Shown here in pieces: positions 51,510 through 62,349 of a DNA stretch of 64,000 nucleotides. The DNA lies in assembly GCA_019510125.1 (NCBI GenBank), contig JAEKKX010000006.1, positions 540,843-604,842 of the forward strand, in the 5' to 3' direction. The stretch is from Lysobacterales bacterium (GTDB lineage: Bacteria; Pseudomonadota; Gammaproteobacteria; Xanthomonadales; Xanthomonadaceae). The stretch's first letter is position 1. Every line of letters starts with the position of its first letter. The translations under genes were made by a program, and so were the position numbers. Under the pieces are notes generated by a model, which saw only the letters and a list, made by a program, of their open reading frames with translations, searched no databases and was not told where the DNA came from.

Positions 51510-51544
51510 CATCGACCCGGCGCAAGCCGGGTCGATGTTTTTTT
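51510..51544 (+). terminator. Rho-independent terminator after the TonB receptor
   Basis: CATCGACCCGGC and GCCGGGTCGATG form a perfect 12-bp stem with a GCAA loop, followed by seven T residues. It separates the receptor from the GMC oxidoreductase transcript. Confidence 0.92.
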
Positions 51545-51629
51545 GGGACCTCGGGATTCGTCGCGCAGGCCGTGCGCGGTTTTCCCGGGCTGCGCTCCGC
51601 CGGCCGCTGACGCCGGCCGCTCCTCTCCG

Positions 51630-51645
51630 CTGTCACATCTGACAG
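51630..51645. promoter_or_regulatory. Lux-box-like dyad upstream of the GMC oxidoreductase
   Basis: CTGTCACATCTGACAG is identical to the site at 29711-29726. Its centre is about 64 bp before the start codon. A LuxR-type activator bound here would sit near -42 if transcription starts around 51680. Confidence 0.6.
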
Positions 51646-51701
51646 TATCGACCGCCGCCCCAGGGGCATACCGTGGTCCTTCGCCACCGGAGGGCCAGCG
51701 C

Positions 51702-53195
51702 ATGCTCAGGAACGGGAAGGACATCGCCAGCGGCACCACGCTCAGGACGCAGGTGTGCATCGTCGGATCGGGCCAGGCGGGGATCACCGCGGCCTGGTGC
51801 CTGCAGCGCGCCGGGATCCGGGTGGTGCTGATCGAAGGCAGCCGCGCGCAGCCGACGCTGCAGGACAGTTGGCCCGACAAGGCGCTGCTGTACGCGGGCG
51901 AGGCGGCCGGCCTGTTCGCCACCAACGAGCGCGATTTCCTCACCAGTCCGCTGTACCAGGGCCAGTCGCCGTCCGAGCGCGAGCGCTACTTCGGCGGCAC
52001 GTCGACGCACTGGGGCGGCCAGTCGCGGCCGCTCGACCCGGTCGACTTCGAGGCCCGCGAGGGATTCCCGGGCTGGCCGATCACCCGCGCCGACCTCGAT
52101 CCGTACTACGCCCAGGCCGTACCGTTGTGCATGCTCCACGGGCAGTTCGCCGACGACAACTTCAGCGCCGGCTACTGGACCCGGGTGCTCGGGCTGGACG
52201 GCGCGGCGATGCAGGAAATCGACGACTTCGACCCCTGCATGTACCAGTTCATGGGCGGCGCGTTCCTGAACTTCGCGACCCGCGTCTTCCCCGACGGCAA
52301 GACCATCGGCGACAGCGCCGCGGACGTCATCCTCAACGCCAGCCTGCTCGCGATCGAGGCCGGCGAGGGCAGCGTCGGCGGGCTTCGGGTGGCGAGCATG
52401 GACGACGCGACGCCGCCGGGCGTCGCGACCGAATTCCGGATCGAGGCCGACGCCTACGTGCTCGCCTGCGGCGCGGTGGCGAACGCGCAGCAGTTGCTGC
52501 TCTCGGACATCGGCAACGAACACGACCAGGTCGGCCGGAATTTCCTGTGCCACCCGCTGTCGATGGGCGTGAGCGTCGGCGTGTACGGCTTCCCGTCGGC
52601 GCCGCTGAGCGACCTGATGGCCGGCAACGACGCCAGCGGCGGGTCATGGCGCGACGCCAACGGCGTGCGCGTCACCGGTCGCTTCCAGTTGACCGCGGAC
52701 GCCCTGCGCGACAACGCGATCGGCAACTGCTGGATGCGCGCCTACAGCGCCGCCGCCTATTTCGAGATGGCGCCCAATCCCGAAAGCCGCATCACCCTGA
52801 CCAACACGACCGACAAGGTCTTCGGGCAGCCGCAGGTCCGCATCGACTGGCGCCTGGGCGCGCTGGACCGCAAGACCTACGAGCGCTCGACCGCACTGTT
52901 CGCGGCCGCGATCAAACCCGAGGGCGGCACGGTCGTCGCGCCGCAATGGGCGTCGATCGAGCGCGCCGTCGTCGTCAACGGTCACCACATCGGCACCACG
53001 CGCATGTCGGCCGATCCGGCCCTGGGCGTGGTCGACGCGAACCTCAGGGTCCATTCGATGGACAACCTCTACGTGGCCGGCTCCTCGGTCTTCGCCAGCA
53101 CCGGGGTGTCCAATCCGACCTTCACGATCATCACCCTCTCGATCCGGCTGGCCGAGCATCTGGCGGGCCGGCTGGGAGCCGCGCCGGCGGCCTGA
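51702..53195 (+). CDS. GMC family FAD-dependent oxidoreductase
   Basis: The 497-residue flavoprotein has the N-terminal dinucleotide fold VCIVGSGQAGITAAW (G22-x-G24-x2-G27) with the adenosine-binding acid in VLIEG. It also has FGGTSTHWGGQSRPLDP, LACGAVANAQQLLLSDI, and the C-terminal GMC signature VVNGHHIGTTRM with NLYVAGSSVFASTGVSNPTFTI. It would oxidise an alcohol group in a sugar, sterol or choline-like substrate; the acceptor is unknown. No signal peptide is visible. The start has GGAGGG upstream. It lies alone after a terminator, with a lux-box-like site in its promoter region. Confidence 0.9.
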   Translation: MLRNGKDIASGTTLRTQVCIVGSGQAGITAAWCLQRAGIRVVLIEGSRAQPTLQDSWPDKALLYAGEAAGLFATNERDFLTSPLYQGQSPSERERYFGGTSTHWGGQSRPLDPVDFEAREGFPGWPITRADLDPYYAQAVPLCMLHGQFADDNFSAGYWTRVLGLDGAAMQEIDDFDPCMYQFMGGAFLNFATRVFPDGKTIGDSAADVILNASLLAIEAGEGSVGGLRVASMDDATPPGVATEFRIEADAYVLACGAVANAQQLLLSDIGNEHDQVGRNFLCHPLSMGVSVGVYGFPSAPLSDLMAGNDASGGSWRDANGVRVTGRFQLTADALRDNAIGNCWMRAYSAAAYFEMAPNPESRITLTNTTDKVFGQPQVRIDWRLGALDRKTYERSTALFAAAIKPEGGTVVAPQWASIERAVVVNGHHIGTTRMSADPALGVVDANLRVHSMDNLYVAGSSVFASTGVSNPTFTIITLSIRLAEHLAGRLGAAPAA

Positions 53196-53321
53196 CCCTC
53201 CCGCCGGCGCCGGGACCGGGCCTCCGGGACGCGCCGTCGGCGCGGCGGAGGCCTTGAAAGCCGTTCCCGGCCCCCCATCTTCCGCCCGTCCCGGTTCGCC
53301 GGGCGTTCCTTTGCCGTGGTT

Positions 53322-53351
53322 TTGGCACTCTCGGGTCGAGAGTGCTAGAAT
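53322..53351 (+). promoter_or_regulatory. CIRCE element overlapping the groES promoter
   Basis: TTGGCACTC-N9-GAGTGCTAG (53322-53348) matches the CIRCE operator of the HrcA repressor, with only the outer bases changed. A sigma70 promoter (TTGGCA, 18-bp gap, TAGAAT ending at 53351) is embedded in it, so HrcA binding should block transcription of groESL. No hrcA gene is in the window. Confidence 0.92.
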
Positions 53352-53395
53352 CGCCGGCCTTTCCCAGTTCAATCAACCACTTGCGAGGGTTCACC

Positions 53396-53686
53396 ATGAA
53401 TCTCAAGCCGCTCTACGATCGCGTGATCGTCAAGCCGATCGAAGCCGAAGAGACCTCCATCGGCGGCATCATCATCCCCGACGCCGCGAAGGAAAAGCCG
53501 ACCAAGGGCGAAATCGTCGCCGTCGGCGAGGGCAAGTTCATCGACGCCAGCGGCAGCGTGCGCGCGCCGAAGGTGAAGGTCGGCGACAAGGTGATCTACG
53601 GCCAGTACTCCGGTTCGGCCTACAAGGCGGACGGCGTCGAGTACAAGATCATCAAGGAAGACGACATCCTCGCGATCGTCGGCTGA
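53396..53686 (+). CDS. groES: Co-chaperonin GroES
   Basis: GroES caps the GroEL chamber. The 96-residue protein [35 protein letters not shown], with the mobile loop ETSIGGIII and the C-terminal [14 protein letters not shown], is complete. It is followed by groEL after 141 bases that contain a REP pair, longer than the usual short spacer. Confidence 0.98.
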   Translation: MNLKPLYDRVIVKPIEAEETSIGGIIIPDAAKEKPTKGEIVAVGEGKFIDASGSVRAPKVKVGDKVIYGQYSGSAYKADGVEYKIIKEDDILAIVG

Positions 53687-53702
53687 TCCCGCACGCGTCG
53701 TG

Positions 53703-53798
53703 CGTCGGGCGGGCCTTGGCCCGCCATGATCGAAGCCGCTTCGATCGATGTGTGACGCAACTGATATCCCGTGATGGCGGGTCGAGACCCGCCCTACG
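53703..53798. repeat. REP pair in the groES-groEL spacer
   Basis: Two related REP units face each other. One is 53703-53726 (CGGGCGGGCCTTGGCCCGCC core) and the other 53775-53798 (GGCGGGTCGAGACCCGCC core ending CCTACG). Each is itself a hairpin. Between them GATCGAAG-CCG-CTTCGATC (53728-53746) forms a third stem. The element lies within the operon, not at its end. Confidence 0.85.
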
Positions 53799-53809
53799 AA
53801 ACCATCTAA

Positions 53810-55471
<1,662 letters not shown>

Positions 55472-55496
55472 TCCGGCCCGGTCGTCCCGCGACACG

Positions 55497-55528
55497 AAAA
55501 ACCCCGCCGGAAGGCGGGGTTTTTCTTT
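55497..55528 (+). terminator. Bidirectional terminator after groEL
   Basis: AAAAACCCCGCC and GGCGGGGTTTTT form a perfect 12-bp stem with a GGAA loop. T-rich tails are available on both strands. It serves groESL and the convergent PLA2-like gene. Confidence 0.93.
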
Positions 55529-55576
55529 GGCCGCACGGTCCGGCGCATGCCGGCCGCCATGCCGGGGCGAGCCCGG

Positions 55577-56578
55577 TCAGTGGCAGGTCGTGTAGCAGGA
55601 GATCGCGCCGAACGCGTAGTCGTCGGCCGCCTCGGTCCACTCGTCGCCGCAGCCGCCGAGCTGCGAGTTGTGGTCGCGATTGCACACGTCGTGGTCCAGG
55701 CAGTCCTGGTACCAGGCGCCGAGGCCGTCCGCCGCGCCGCAGCCCGCGCCGCAGCGGCCCGCGCACTGGCTGGAGCCGCAGCCGTAGGCCACGGTCTTGC
55801 TGGTGTAGCCGTGCGTGGGGCAGTAGTCGTGCGCCGAGGAGCGGTAGTACACGCGGCCGTTGAGGCAGACGTCGGCGATGCTGTGCAGGTTGATGAAGCT
55901 GCCGCCGCCCTGTTCGTTGCACGACGCCTTCTGCGGCACCGCGCCGGTCAGCGCCGGCAGGTCGTTGCGAACGGCCGGCAGCGTGGCGCCGGGCAGCAGC
56001 GGTTTGGCGTCGCTGCGGCGGATCACCCATGCCTGCTTCAGGCGATGGCCCAGCGGCACTTCGGAATACATTTCCGACAGGCGCCACAGCAGGTCGAGCG
56101 ACTTCGGCGTGCTCTTGGCCGAGCCCTGCATCAGCAGGTCGCGGCCGAGTTCGTTCTGGAAGGTGCGCAGCACGGCGCGGTCGCGCGCGTCGATCACGAC
56201 CCCGGCCTCGGTGCGCACGGTGAGGGTGCCGGCGGCGTAGTCGATCTCGTGGTCGATCACCGCGCCGTTGACCTCCAGCCGCGCCTGGACGCGATCGGGC
56301 GCCGCGCCCGCTGCGGCGCGCTTGCCGGCGGTCGTCAGGCTCTGCGTGCGGAACGACATCACGCCGGACGGGGTGACGAGCTGGCCGGCGACGTCGTCGC
56401 CGAGGGCCTTCGCGATCTTCAGCGTGCCGGGCTGGACCAGGTCTTCGACGGGCAGGCGGGCGCCGGCCTCGGCCCGGGGCTTGGGCGCGACGCCGGGACG
56501 CGCCGAGTGCGCGGCGCCGACCAGCAGCAGACCGGCGCAGACGCCGACCGCGAACGCGGATTTCAGTGTGCGATGCAT
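55577..56578 (-). CDS. Secreted cysteine-rich, phospholipase A2-like protein
   Basis: The 333-residue protein has a signal peptide ([20 protein letters not shown]). About 210 residues of a predicted pro- or N-terminal domain follow, then a Cys-rich C-terminal domain with 12 or more cysteines. The segment [16 protein letters not shown] has the C-x2-H-D-x-C catalytic His/Asp pattern of phospholipase A2. It is preceded by [10 protein letters not shown], which could form the calcium loop. Activity is inferred from this motif only. The ATG has an AAGGAG ribosome site. It converges with groEL across a shared terminator. Confidence 0.75.
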   Translation of the reverse strand: MHRTLKSAFAVGVCAGLLLVGAAHSARPGVAPKPRAEAGARLPVEDLVQPGTLKIAKALGDDVAGQLVTPSGVMSFRTQSLTTAGKRAAAGAAPDRVQARLEVNGAVIDHEIDYAAGTLTVRTEAGVVIDARDRAVLRTFQNELGRDLLMQGSAKSTPKSLDLLWRLSEMYSEVPLGHRLKQAWVIRRSDAKPLLPGATLPAVRNDLPALTGAVPQKASCNEQGGGSFINLHSIADVCLNGRVYYRSSAHDYCPTHGYTSKTVAYGCGSSQCAGRCGAGCGAADGLGAWYQDCLDHDVCNRDHNSQLGGCGDEWTEAADDYAFGAISCYTTCH

Positions 56579-57014
56579 GGGACCACTCCTTGGAAACGGG
56601 ATGGGACGCGACGTCGGCGACCGATGCCTCCCCAGGCGATCCGGTCCCTGTCGACGCCGCGGCTGGATACGCCGGACGCGTCGCCCGGCGTCCTGCAGTA
56701 TGCGTCCGATCGCGGCTTTCGACGGTGTTCCGGCGCTGCCGGCCACCGGCCGGGCTAAAAATGTACCGCCGGGTTCTTTTTTGCACCGCAGCGTGCGTTG
56801 CCCTAACGCATCCTTCACGATAGTCCCGCATCCCGACGTGGGGGAGGGAGCAGGCCCGCTACCGGTTCGACCGGGGCGGGCTTTTTTATGGCCGATCTTC
56901 GGGGTGGCCGGGGAGCGTCGCGAGGGCCTGTTTCGGTGGCCGCCGCGGCGGCAGATCGCCGCGCTTGGCGACCGGTCCGCGCGGCGTGCGGCGCCGGGAT
57001 GCCAGAATCGGCGC
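56579..57014. other. 436-bp spacer with an orphan terminator, possible small RNA
   Basis: This lies between the divergent PLA2-like gene and glnE. On the plus strand there is a terminator (56854-56887) but no upstream plus-strand gene for it to serve. A TTGCCC / GATAGT pair with about 15-bp spacing lies just upstream. The minus strand must hold the PLA2-like promoter; TACATT near 56760 is a weak -10. No coding gene is supported. Confidence 0.55.
56854..56887 (+). terminator. Orphan rho-independent terminator upstream of glnE
   Basis: GCCCGC and GCGGGC flank an inner stem CCGGT-TCG-ACCGG, followed by six T residues. It lies 128 bases before the glnE start. It may end a small RNA that starts near 56825-56830, or act as a glnE attenuator. 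Confidence 0.75.
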
Positions 57015-59849
57015 ATGACGTCGTCCACGCCCGCCATCGACCGCCCTGCCGGCTCGCCTGCAGGAGCACTCGCCGATCCCGCGGTCGCCCGCGCGCTGGC
57101 GCGCCTGCGCGCGCCGCATCCGGGCCTGAGCGCCGAGGACGAGGCGCGGCTGCGTCCGCTGCTGCTGGCCAGCGATTTCGCGCTCGAAGCCGGTCTGCGC
57201 CAGCCGGCCCTGCTGCCGGGCCTGCTCGCCGACGACGGCGCCGCGCCGCCGGCGCCTCCGCTGCTCGCGCCCGAACACCGCGGCGACTGGCCGGCGCTGC
57301 TGCGCCGATACCGGCAGGCGGCCTCGGTGCGCCTGATCTGGCGCGACGTGCATGGGCTGGACACGCTGGACGACACGCTCGCCGGCACCAGCGCGCTCGC
57401 CGAGACCTGCCTGCGCCTGGCGCTGGAGGCGCTGGAGGCCGAGTTCGCCGTGCGCTTCGGCCGCGTCCGCGACGCCGACGGCGCGCCGGTGCGGCTGGTG
57501 GTGTTCGCGCTCGGCAAGCTCGGCGGCGGCGAGCTGAACTTCAGTTCCGATGTCGACCTCGTGTACGCCTACGCCCGTGAAGGCGAGAGCGACGGCCCGC
57601 GCCCGCTCGCGGCCGAGGACTACTTCGCCCGGCTCGGCCAGCAACTGGCGAAGCTGCTGGACGAAACCACGGCGGACGGCTTCTGCCATCGCGTCGACCT
57701 GCGCCTGCGGCCGTTCGGCAACGCCGGACGCATCGCGCTCAGCTTCGCGGCGATGGAGCAGTACTTCCAGCGCGAAGGGCGCGACTGGGAGCGCTACGCC
57801 TGGCAGAAGGCGCGGCCGGTGGCGGGCGACAGCGATGCCGGCGAACGCTTCCTCGAGGCGCTGCGGCCGTTCGTCTACCGCCGCTATCTCGACTACGGCG
57901 CGCTCGACGGCCTGCGCGAGATGAAGGCCAGCATCGCCGCCGAGGTCGCGCGCCGCGACATGGCCGACGATCTCAAGCGCGGGCCGGGCGGCATCCGCGA
58001 AGTCGAATTCCTGGCCCAGGCGCTGCAGTTGATCCGCGGCGGCCGCGAGCCCGCGCTGCGCGAACGCCGGCTGCAGCCCGCACTGCGCGCCCTGCGCGAT
58101 GCCGGGCACCTGTCGGCGGCGGCCTGCGCGGCGCTGCTCGATGCCTACCGCTTCCTGCGCCTGCTGGAGAACCGGCTGCAGATGCTGCGCGACGCCCAGA
58201 CCCAACGCCTGCCGGAAGACGCGCCGGATCGCGCGCGGCTGGCGCTGGGCCTGGGCTTCGCCGACTGGGATGCGCTGTCGGCCACGCTGCAGGCGCATCG
58301 CGACCGGGTCGGCGCCGAATTCGCGGCGCTGCTCGCTCCGCGCGGCGAGGCGCTGCGGCCGGACGCACTGGTCGCGTACTGGCGCGCGCTGCGCGCCGAC
58401 GACGGCCCGGCCCGCGACGATGCCGAAGCGCAGGCGCTGCAGGACGCCGGCTTCGCCGAGGCCGGCGCGGCCGATCTGGCCCTGCGCGATTTCGCGCGCG
58501 CGCCGGGCGTGCGCGAGCTGTCGGACGTGTCGCGCGCCCGGCTCGACCGGCTGATGCCGGCGCTGCTGGCCGGCATCGCGGCCTCGGCCGAGCCGGCGCT
58601 GGCCCTGCGCCGCGCGCTGGCCGTGCTGCAGCCGCTGCTGCGCCGCGCCAGCTACCTCGCGCTGCTCGACGAACAGCCGGCCGCGCTGTCGCGGCTGGTC
58701 GACACCCTGACCCGCAGCGCGCTGCTGGCCGACCGCCTCGCCGCGCACCCGCTGCTGCTCGACGAACTGCTGGACCTGCGCGTGTCCGGTCCGCTGCCCG
58801 GCGCGGAGGCCTTCGCCGCCGCCTGCGCCGCCGCGCTGCGCCACGACGACGGCGAGACGGCGCTGCTCGCGCTCAACGAGGCGCGGCAGACGCTGAGCTT
58901 CCGGATCGCGCTGGCGCTGCTCGACCGGCGGGTCGAAGCGGTCGCGGCCGCGCGCCTGCTCGCCGCGCTCGCCGACGCGCTGCTGGTCGCGGTGCATGCG
59001 CTCGCGCTGCGCGAACTGCAGGCGCAGCACGGGCGCATCGACGGTTTCCGCTTCGCGGTGCTGGGCTACGGCAGCCTCGGCGGGCGCGAACTGGGCTTCG
59101 GTTCCGACCTCGACCTGGTGTTCGTCTACGACGCCCCGGCCGATGCCGTCAGCGACGGCGCGCGCGCGCTCGACGCGTCGCGCTGGGCCGCACGGCTGGC
59201 GCAGAAGATCGTCGCGCTGCTGGGCACGCCGACCGGCGCCGGCCGGCTGTACGAGGTCGACGTGCGGTTGCGCCCGGACGGCGCCAAGGGCCTGCTGGTC
59301 TCGACCCGCGCGAGCTTCGAGGACTACCAGCGCCAGCGCGCCTGGACCTGGGAACACCAGGCGCTGGTCCGCGCCCGCGCCATCGTCGGCGATGCGGCGC
59401 TGTGCGACGCGTTCGAGCGGGTGCGCGTGGACACTCTCGCGCGCACCCGCGACGCGGACGCGCTGCGCGGGGAAGTGCGCGACATGCGTACGCGCATGCG
59501 CGAGGAGCTGGACCGTTCCAGCGGCGATCGGTTCGACCTCAAGCAGGGCCCCGGCGGCCTGGTCGATCTGGAATTCCTGCTGCAGTACGACGTCCTGCGC
59601 GACGCCGCCCGCACGCCGGCGCTGCTGGCGCCGCGCGACACGCCGGGGCTGATAGACGCGCTGCGCGACGCCGGCGCATTCGATGCGTCCACCGCCGCCG
59701 CGCTGCACGCCGCGCACGCCGCCCTGGTCGACGCCGGCCTGGCCTGCACCCTCGACCGCCGCGCGCGGATCGTGGCGCCCGATGCGGCGGTGGCGCAGGC
59801 CCGCGGCGCGATCCTTGCGGCGCTCCGCGCATCCGATCTGCTGCAGTGA
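57015..59849 (+). CDS. glnE: Glutamine synthetase adenylyltransferase/adenylyl-removing enzyme GlnE
   Basis: GlnE adds or removes AMP on glutamine synthetase in response to PII and glutamine. The 944-residue protein has two nucleotidyltransferase domains. The N-terminal de-adenylylating site is [18 protein letters not shown] near 167-184; the C-terminal adenylylating site is [20 protein letters not shown] near 684-703. Each is followed by helical GlnD-PII-related regions ([13 protein letters not shown] and [13 protein letters not shown]). The frame is open upstream, but a terminator intervenes, so the ATG at 57015 was chosen. Confidence 0.96.
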   Translation: MTSSTPAIDRPAGSPAGALADPAVARALARLRAPHPGLSAEDEARLRPLLLASDFALEAGLRQPALLPGLLADDGAAPPAPPLLAPEHRGDWPALLRRYRQAASVRLIWRDVHGLDTLDDTLAGTSALAETCLRLALEALEAEFAVRFGRVRDADGAPVRLVVFALGKLGGGELNFSSDVDLVYAYAREGESDGPRPLAAEDYFARLGQQLAKLLDETTADGFCHRVDLRLRPFGNAGRIALSFAAMEQYFQREGRDWERYAWQKARPVAGDSDAGERFLEALRPFVYRRYLDYGALDGLREMKASIAAEVARRDMADDLKRGPGGIREVEFLAQALQLIRGGREPALRERRLQPALRALRDAGHLSAAACAALLDAYRFLRLLENRLQMLRDAQTQRLPEDAPDRARLALGLGFADWDALSATLQAHRDRVGAEFAALLAPRGEALRPDALVAYWRALRADDGPARDDAEAQALQDAGFAEAGAADLALRDFARAPGVRELSDVSRARLDRLMPALLAGIAASAEPALALRRALAVLQPLLRRASYLALLDEQPAALSRLVDTLTRSALLADRLAAHPLLLDELLDLRVSGPLPGAEAFAAACAAALRHDDGETALLALNEARQTLSFRIALALLDRRVEAVAAARLLAALADALLVAVHALALRELQAQHGRIDGFRFAVLGYGSLGGRELGFGSDLDLVFVYDAPADAVSDGARALDASRWAARLAQKIVALLGTPTGAGRLYEVDVRLRPDGAKGLLVSTRASFEDYQRQRAWTWEHQALVRARAIVGDAALCDAFERVRVDTLARTRDADALRGEVRDMRTRMREELDRSSGDRFDLKQGPGGLVDLEFLLQYDVLRDAARTPALLAPRDTPGLIDALRDAGAFDASTAAALHAAHAALVDAGLACTLDRRARIVAPDAAVAQARGAILAALRASDLLQ

Positions 59850-60099
59850 CCCGCGGCCGACGAGCCGACCGCGCCGGTCGAGGTCGGGTTCTGAACGTCG
59901 GGGCCTGATCGCCGTCGTCGGCCCCCGGTCCGGCGTCGCCACCCACCCGCATCCCGCCCGACGTCGCGCCCGCCATCGGGCGCGATGCGGGCGTTGGGAT
60001 TCGTTCGGGACGCCGGTGGCGGGGCGCGCTATGCTGGACTCGAACTGCGCGCCCCCGACGCATTCGCGCACCTTCGCCACCCACCCAAGGAGTCGCACC
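59850..60099. other. 250-bp spacer upstream of the YqjD-like gene, with a long hairpin
   Basis: A long imperfect hairpin (inner stem TCGCGCCC-GCCATC-GGGCGCGA near 59964-59985, with outer CCCGCA/TGCGGG) follows glnE. A TATGCT -10-like element at 60030-60035 may start the stress-type operon downstream. Nothing coding is seen. Confidence 0.45.
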
Positions 60100-60411
60100 A
60101 TGTCGAAGAACCACTACCTGGACACCGAAGAACTCGTCACCGACGCCAAGGTCGTGCTGGACGACGTCGAATCCATCCTCGAGGAAGCCGCCAGCGCCAC
60201 CGGCGAGCGCGCGCAGGCCCTCCGCGCCCGCGCCAGCGAAGCCCTCGGCCGCGCCCGCCAGCGCCTGTCCGACGCGCAGACCGCGGTCGCGCGCAACACC
60301 AAGGCGGCCGCCCGCGCCACCGACGACTGGGTCCACGAAAACCCGTGGGGCGCGATCGGCATCGCCGCCGGCGTCGGCTTCCTGGTCGGCCTGCTCGCGT
60401 CGCGTCGCTGA
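60100..60411 (+). CDS. DUF883 (ElaB/YqjD-like) membrane protein
   Basis: The 103-residue protein has a long amphipathic, Ala/Glu/Arg-rich helix followed by the DUF883 C-terminal signature DDWVHENPWGAIGIAAGVGFLVGLLASRR, a membrane anchor. YqjD in E. coli binds ribosomes at the membrane in stationary phase; by analogy this may be stress-related. Ribosome site AAGGAG. It heads a YqjD-YqjE-YqjK-like set. Confidence 0.9.
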   Translation: MSKNHYLDTEELVTDAKVVLDDVESILEEAASATGERAQALRARASEALGRARQRLSDAQTAVARNTKAAARATDDWVHENPWGAIGIAAGVGFLVGLLASRR

Positions 60412-60425
60412 GGTCGAAGCCGACC

Positions 60426-60848
60426 ATGGCTTCCCCGCTGCATTCGCTGCGCCGTGTCGCCACGGCGTCCGTGAACCTGCTGCTGTCCCGCGCCGAATTC
60501 GCGAGTCTCGAACTCGCCGAGGCGCGGGTGCAGTTGCTGCGGTGGTTCCTGCGCGGCCTGCTGGCGATGCAATTGATCCTGCTCGCGGCGTTCGCGGCCA
60601 CCGCGCTGCTGGTCGCGCTGCTGTGGCCGTACGCGGGCCCGTGGTCGCTGCTGGGCATCGCCGTGCTCTACGCCGGCATCGCGCTGTGGCTGCTCGGCGA
60701 TCTCCAGCGCGAAACCGACGCTTCCCCGCCGCCGCTGTCGGAAACCCTCCGCCAGCTCGCCGACGACCGCCGTGCGATCTTCGGCGTCGCTGCCGAAGAG
60801 GTCGCCGACGCCGATGATGCCGACCCCGTCCGGGAGCCGCCGCGATGA
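60426..60848 (+). CDS. YqjE-like (phage holin superfamily) membrane protein
   Basis: The 140-residue protein has two adjacent transmembrane helices (LLAMQLILLAAFAATALLVALLW and LLGIAVLYAGIALWLL) after an amphipathic N terminus (RRVATASVNLLLSRAEFASLELAEAR). This is the YqjE/Holin_III arrangement. It starts 14 bases after the DUF883 gene and overlaps the next gene as ATGA, so the three form one operon. Function is unknown; a holin role is unlikely outside prophage. Confidence 0.85.
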   Translation: MASPLHSLRRVATASVNLLLSRAEFASLELAEARVQLLRWFLRGLLAMQLILLAAFAATALLVALLWPYAGPWSLLGIAVLYAGIALWLLGDLQRETDASPPPLSETLRQLADDRRAIFGVAAEEVADADDADPVREPPR

Positions 60849-61216
60849 GCCGTGACGAAAAGCAGGAACTGCGCGCCCTGCGCATGGAGATGCTGCGCAT
60901 GCGCGCGTCGCTGCAGCGGGCCGAGGTCGCCGAGGCGGTGGCCGACCTGCGCGCCGGCACCCGCGGCGTGCGCGGCGTGCTGACCGGGCTCGGCGGCATC
61001 GGCGCCGGCGTCGCCGGGCGCAGCGGCTGGGTCGGCCTGGCGGCGGCGCTGGCGCGTCGTCCGTGGGCCGCGGCCCTCGGCCTGTCCGCCGTGCGCGCGC
61101 TGAAACGGCGCCCGGTGCTGGGCGCGGCGGCCGTGGTCGCCGGTCTGGTGGCCTGGGGCTTCGCCCGCAGGGCCGCCGCGCGCGGGGACGCCGCCAGCGA
61201 CCGCTACGACGGCTGA
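60845..61216 (+). CDS. YqjK-like hypothetical protein
   Basis: The 123-residue protein begins with a charged helix ([20 protein letters not shown]), followed by Gly/Ala-rich and basic hydrophobic segments ([27 protein letters not shown]). It is recognised by position in the YqjD-E-K set rather than by motif. It overlaps the YqjE-like gene by ATGA and converges with the ELM1-like gene, with a 13-base overlap of their 3' ends. Confidence 0.7.
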   Translation: MSRDEKQELRALRMEMLRMRASLQRAEVAEAVADLRAGTRGVRGVLTGLGGIGAGVAGRSGWVGLAAALARRPWAAALGLSAVRALKRRPVLGAAAVVAGLVAWGFARRAAARGDAASDRYDG

Positions 61217-62241
61217 TCCGACGCCTGATCCGACGGCGATGCGCCGTCGCGGCCGTCGTCGGCCGTCATCGGCGGCAGTCCCAGCCGTGCCGCCACCATC
61301 GCCGCCGCGCGCGCGGACTCCCGCAGCGGTTCCACTGCGAACGATTCCAGCGCACCGTCCATCGCGCGGATGCGTCCGCGCGCGAGCAGCGCGTCGAGGA
61401 AGCGCCGCGGCCGGCCGCGCACGCGGTCGGGATCGAACACGAACACCGGCGCACGGGTCGCGCAGGCCTCGGTGATCATGTTGACCGAATCCGGCGAACA
61501 CACGATCCGGTCCGCCCAGCCGAGCAGTCCCGCATAGGGATTGGGGCCGTCCTTCTCGCTGCGCCACACCGTGCCGGGCGTGTCGTCGTAGCGGTGCGCG
61601 AGCACGTCGCGCAATTCCTTCGGCGTGCGCCGCGAAGTCGTCAGCAGCACGCTGCCGCCGTCGCGGGCGAGCGCGACCTCCAGCTTCGAGGCGAGCACCT
61701 CGAAGCCCATCCGATCGAAACGCGCGTGCCGGGTGCGGCCGCCCAGCAGCACCGCGGTGCGCGGGCGGGGCAGGCGATCGAAGTCGGGGAACGCGGCGCG
61801 GGCGCGGGCCAGCCACGCATCGTCGATCGGGTGCAGGCTGCCGAGCACCGACACGACGTTGGCGCCGCGCAGGCGGTCGTGCTCGGGCACGACCACGACG
61901 TCCCAGTGCGCGGGGTCGATCCGCGGATCGAGGATCTGCACCGCCTTCGCACCGCGTTCGCGCAGCAGCCGGGTGGCGAGCGCGGCCTGCCGGCCGCAGC
62001 CCACGACCACCGCCGGGGGCGCCGCCAGCAGGGCGGCGAATTCGGGCCCGAACGCGTGCGCCGCGCCGGCCAGCCGCCGCGGCGACAGCAGCCGCCAGGG
62101 CAGCCGGGGACGCAGGCGCACCACCCGGGGCGCCGCGCCGCCGGTCAGGGCGGTGGCGAGCGCCAGCGCCTGTCGATCGTTGCCGGCCCGGCCATCGCTG
62201 ACAGCGCAAATTTGAGTCGAATCAAGCGAATTGTTCTGCAT
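61204..62241 (-). CDS. ELM1 family (mitochondrial fission protein-like) predicted glycosyltransferase-like protein
   Basis: The 345-residue protein matches the COG3660/ELM1 family. It has [40 protein letters not shown] and [23 protein letters not shown], then [13 protein letters not shown] and [26 protein letters not shown]. The two-domain GT-B-like look suggests an NDP-sugar-type enzyme; a substrate is unknown in bacteria. Its C-terminal tail (DQASDQPS) is encoded by a two-copy 12-bp repeat that also covers the stop of the convergent gene. Confidence 0.85.
   Translation of the reverse strand: MQNNSLDSTQICAVSDGRAGNDRQALALATALTGGAAPRVVRLRPRLPWRLLSPRRLAGAAHAFGPEFAALLAAPPAVVVGCGRQAALATRLLRERGAKAVQILDPRIDPAHWDVVVVPEHDRLRGANVVSVLGSLHPIDDAWLARARAAFPDFDRLPRPRTAVLLGGRTRHARFDRMGFEVLASKLEVALARDGGSVLLTTSRRTPKELRDVLAHRYDDTPGTVWRSEKDGPNPYAGLLGWADRIVCSPDSVNMITEACATRAPVFVFDPDRVRGRPRRFLDALLARGRIRAMDGALESFAVEPLRESARAAAMVAARLGLPPMTADDGRDGASPSDQASDQPS
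61213..61236. repeat. Two-copy 12-bp tandem repeat across convergent gene ends
   Basis: CTGATCCGACGC and CTGATCCGACGG are adjacent (61213 and 61225). The first copy contains the TGA stop of the YqjK-like gene; on the other strand both encode the SDQ-type repeats of the ELM1-like tail. Confidence 0.65.
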
Positions 62242-62349
62242 TGTTCCGGATTTGACCCGATACGTTCCCCGCGTGCGGCTGTCGCCCGCGGCCGCGGACT
62301 CTACACTGCGGCCCTCGCTCGCATCTTCACACGCCTGGGATTTCCGCTC

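Noticed and set aside
56268..57014. A glnE start about 250 codons upstream
   Set aside because: The frame is open but crosses a rho-independent terminator and the promoter of a divergent gene, and the translation is low-complexity.
60426..60848. A prophage remnant suggested by the holin-like protein
   Set aside because: The neighbours are YqjD- and YqjK-like chromosomal genes and no other phage gene is present; the family name is misleading here.
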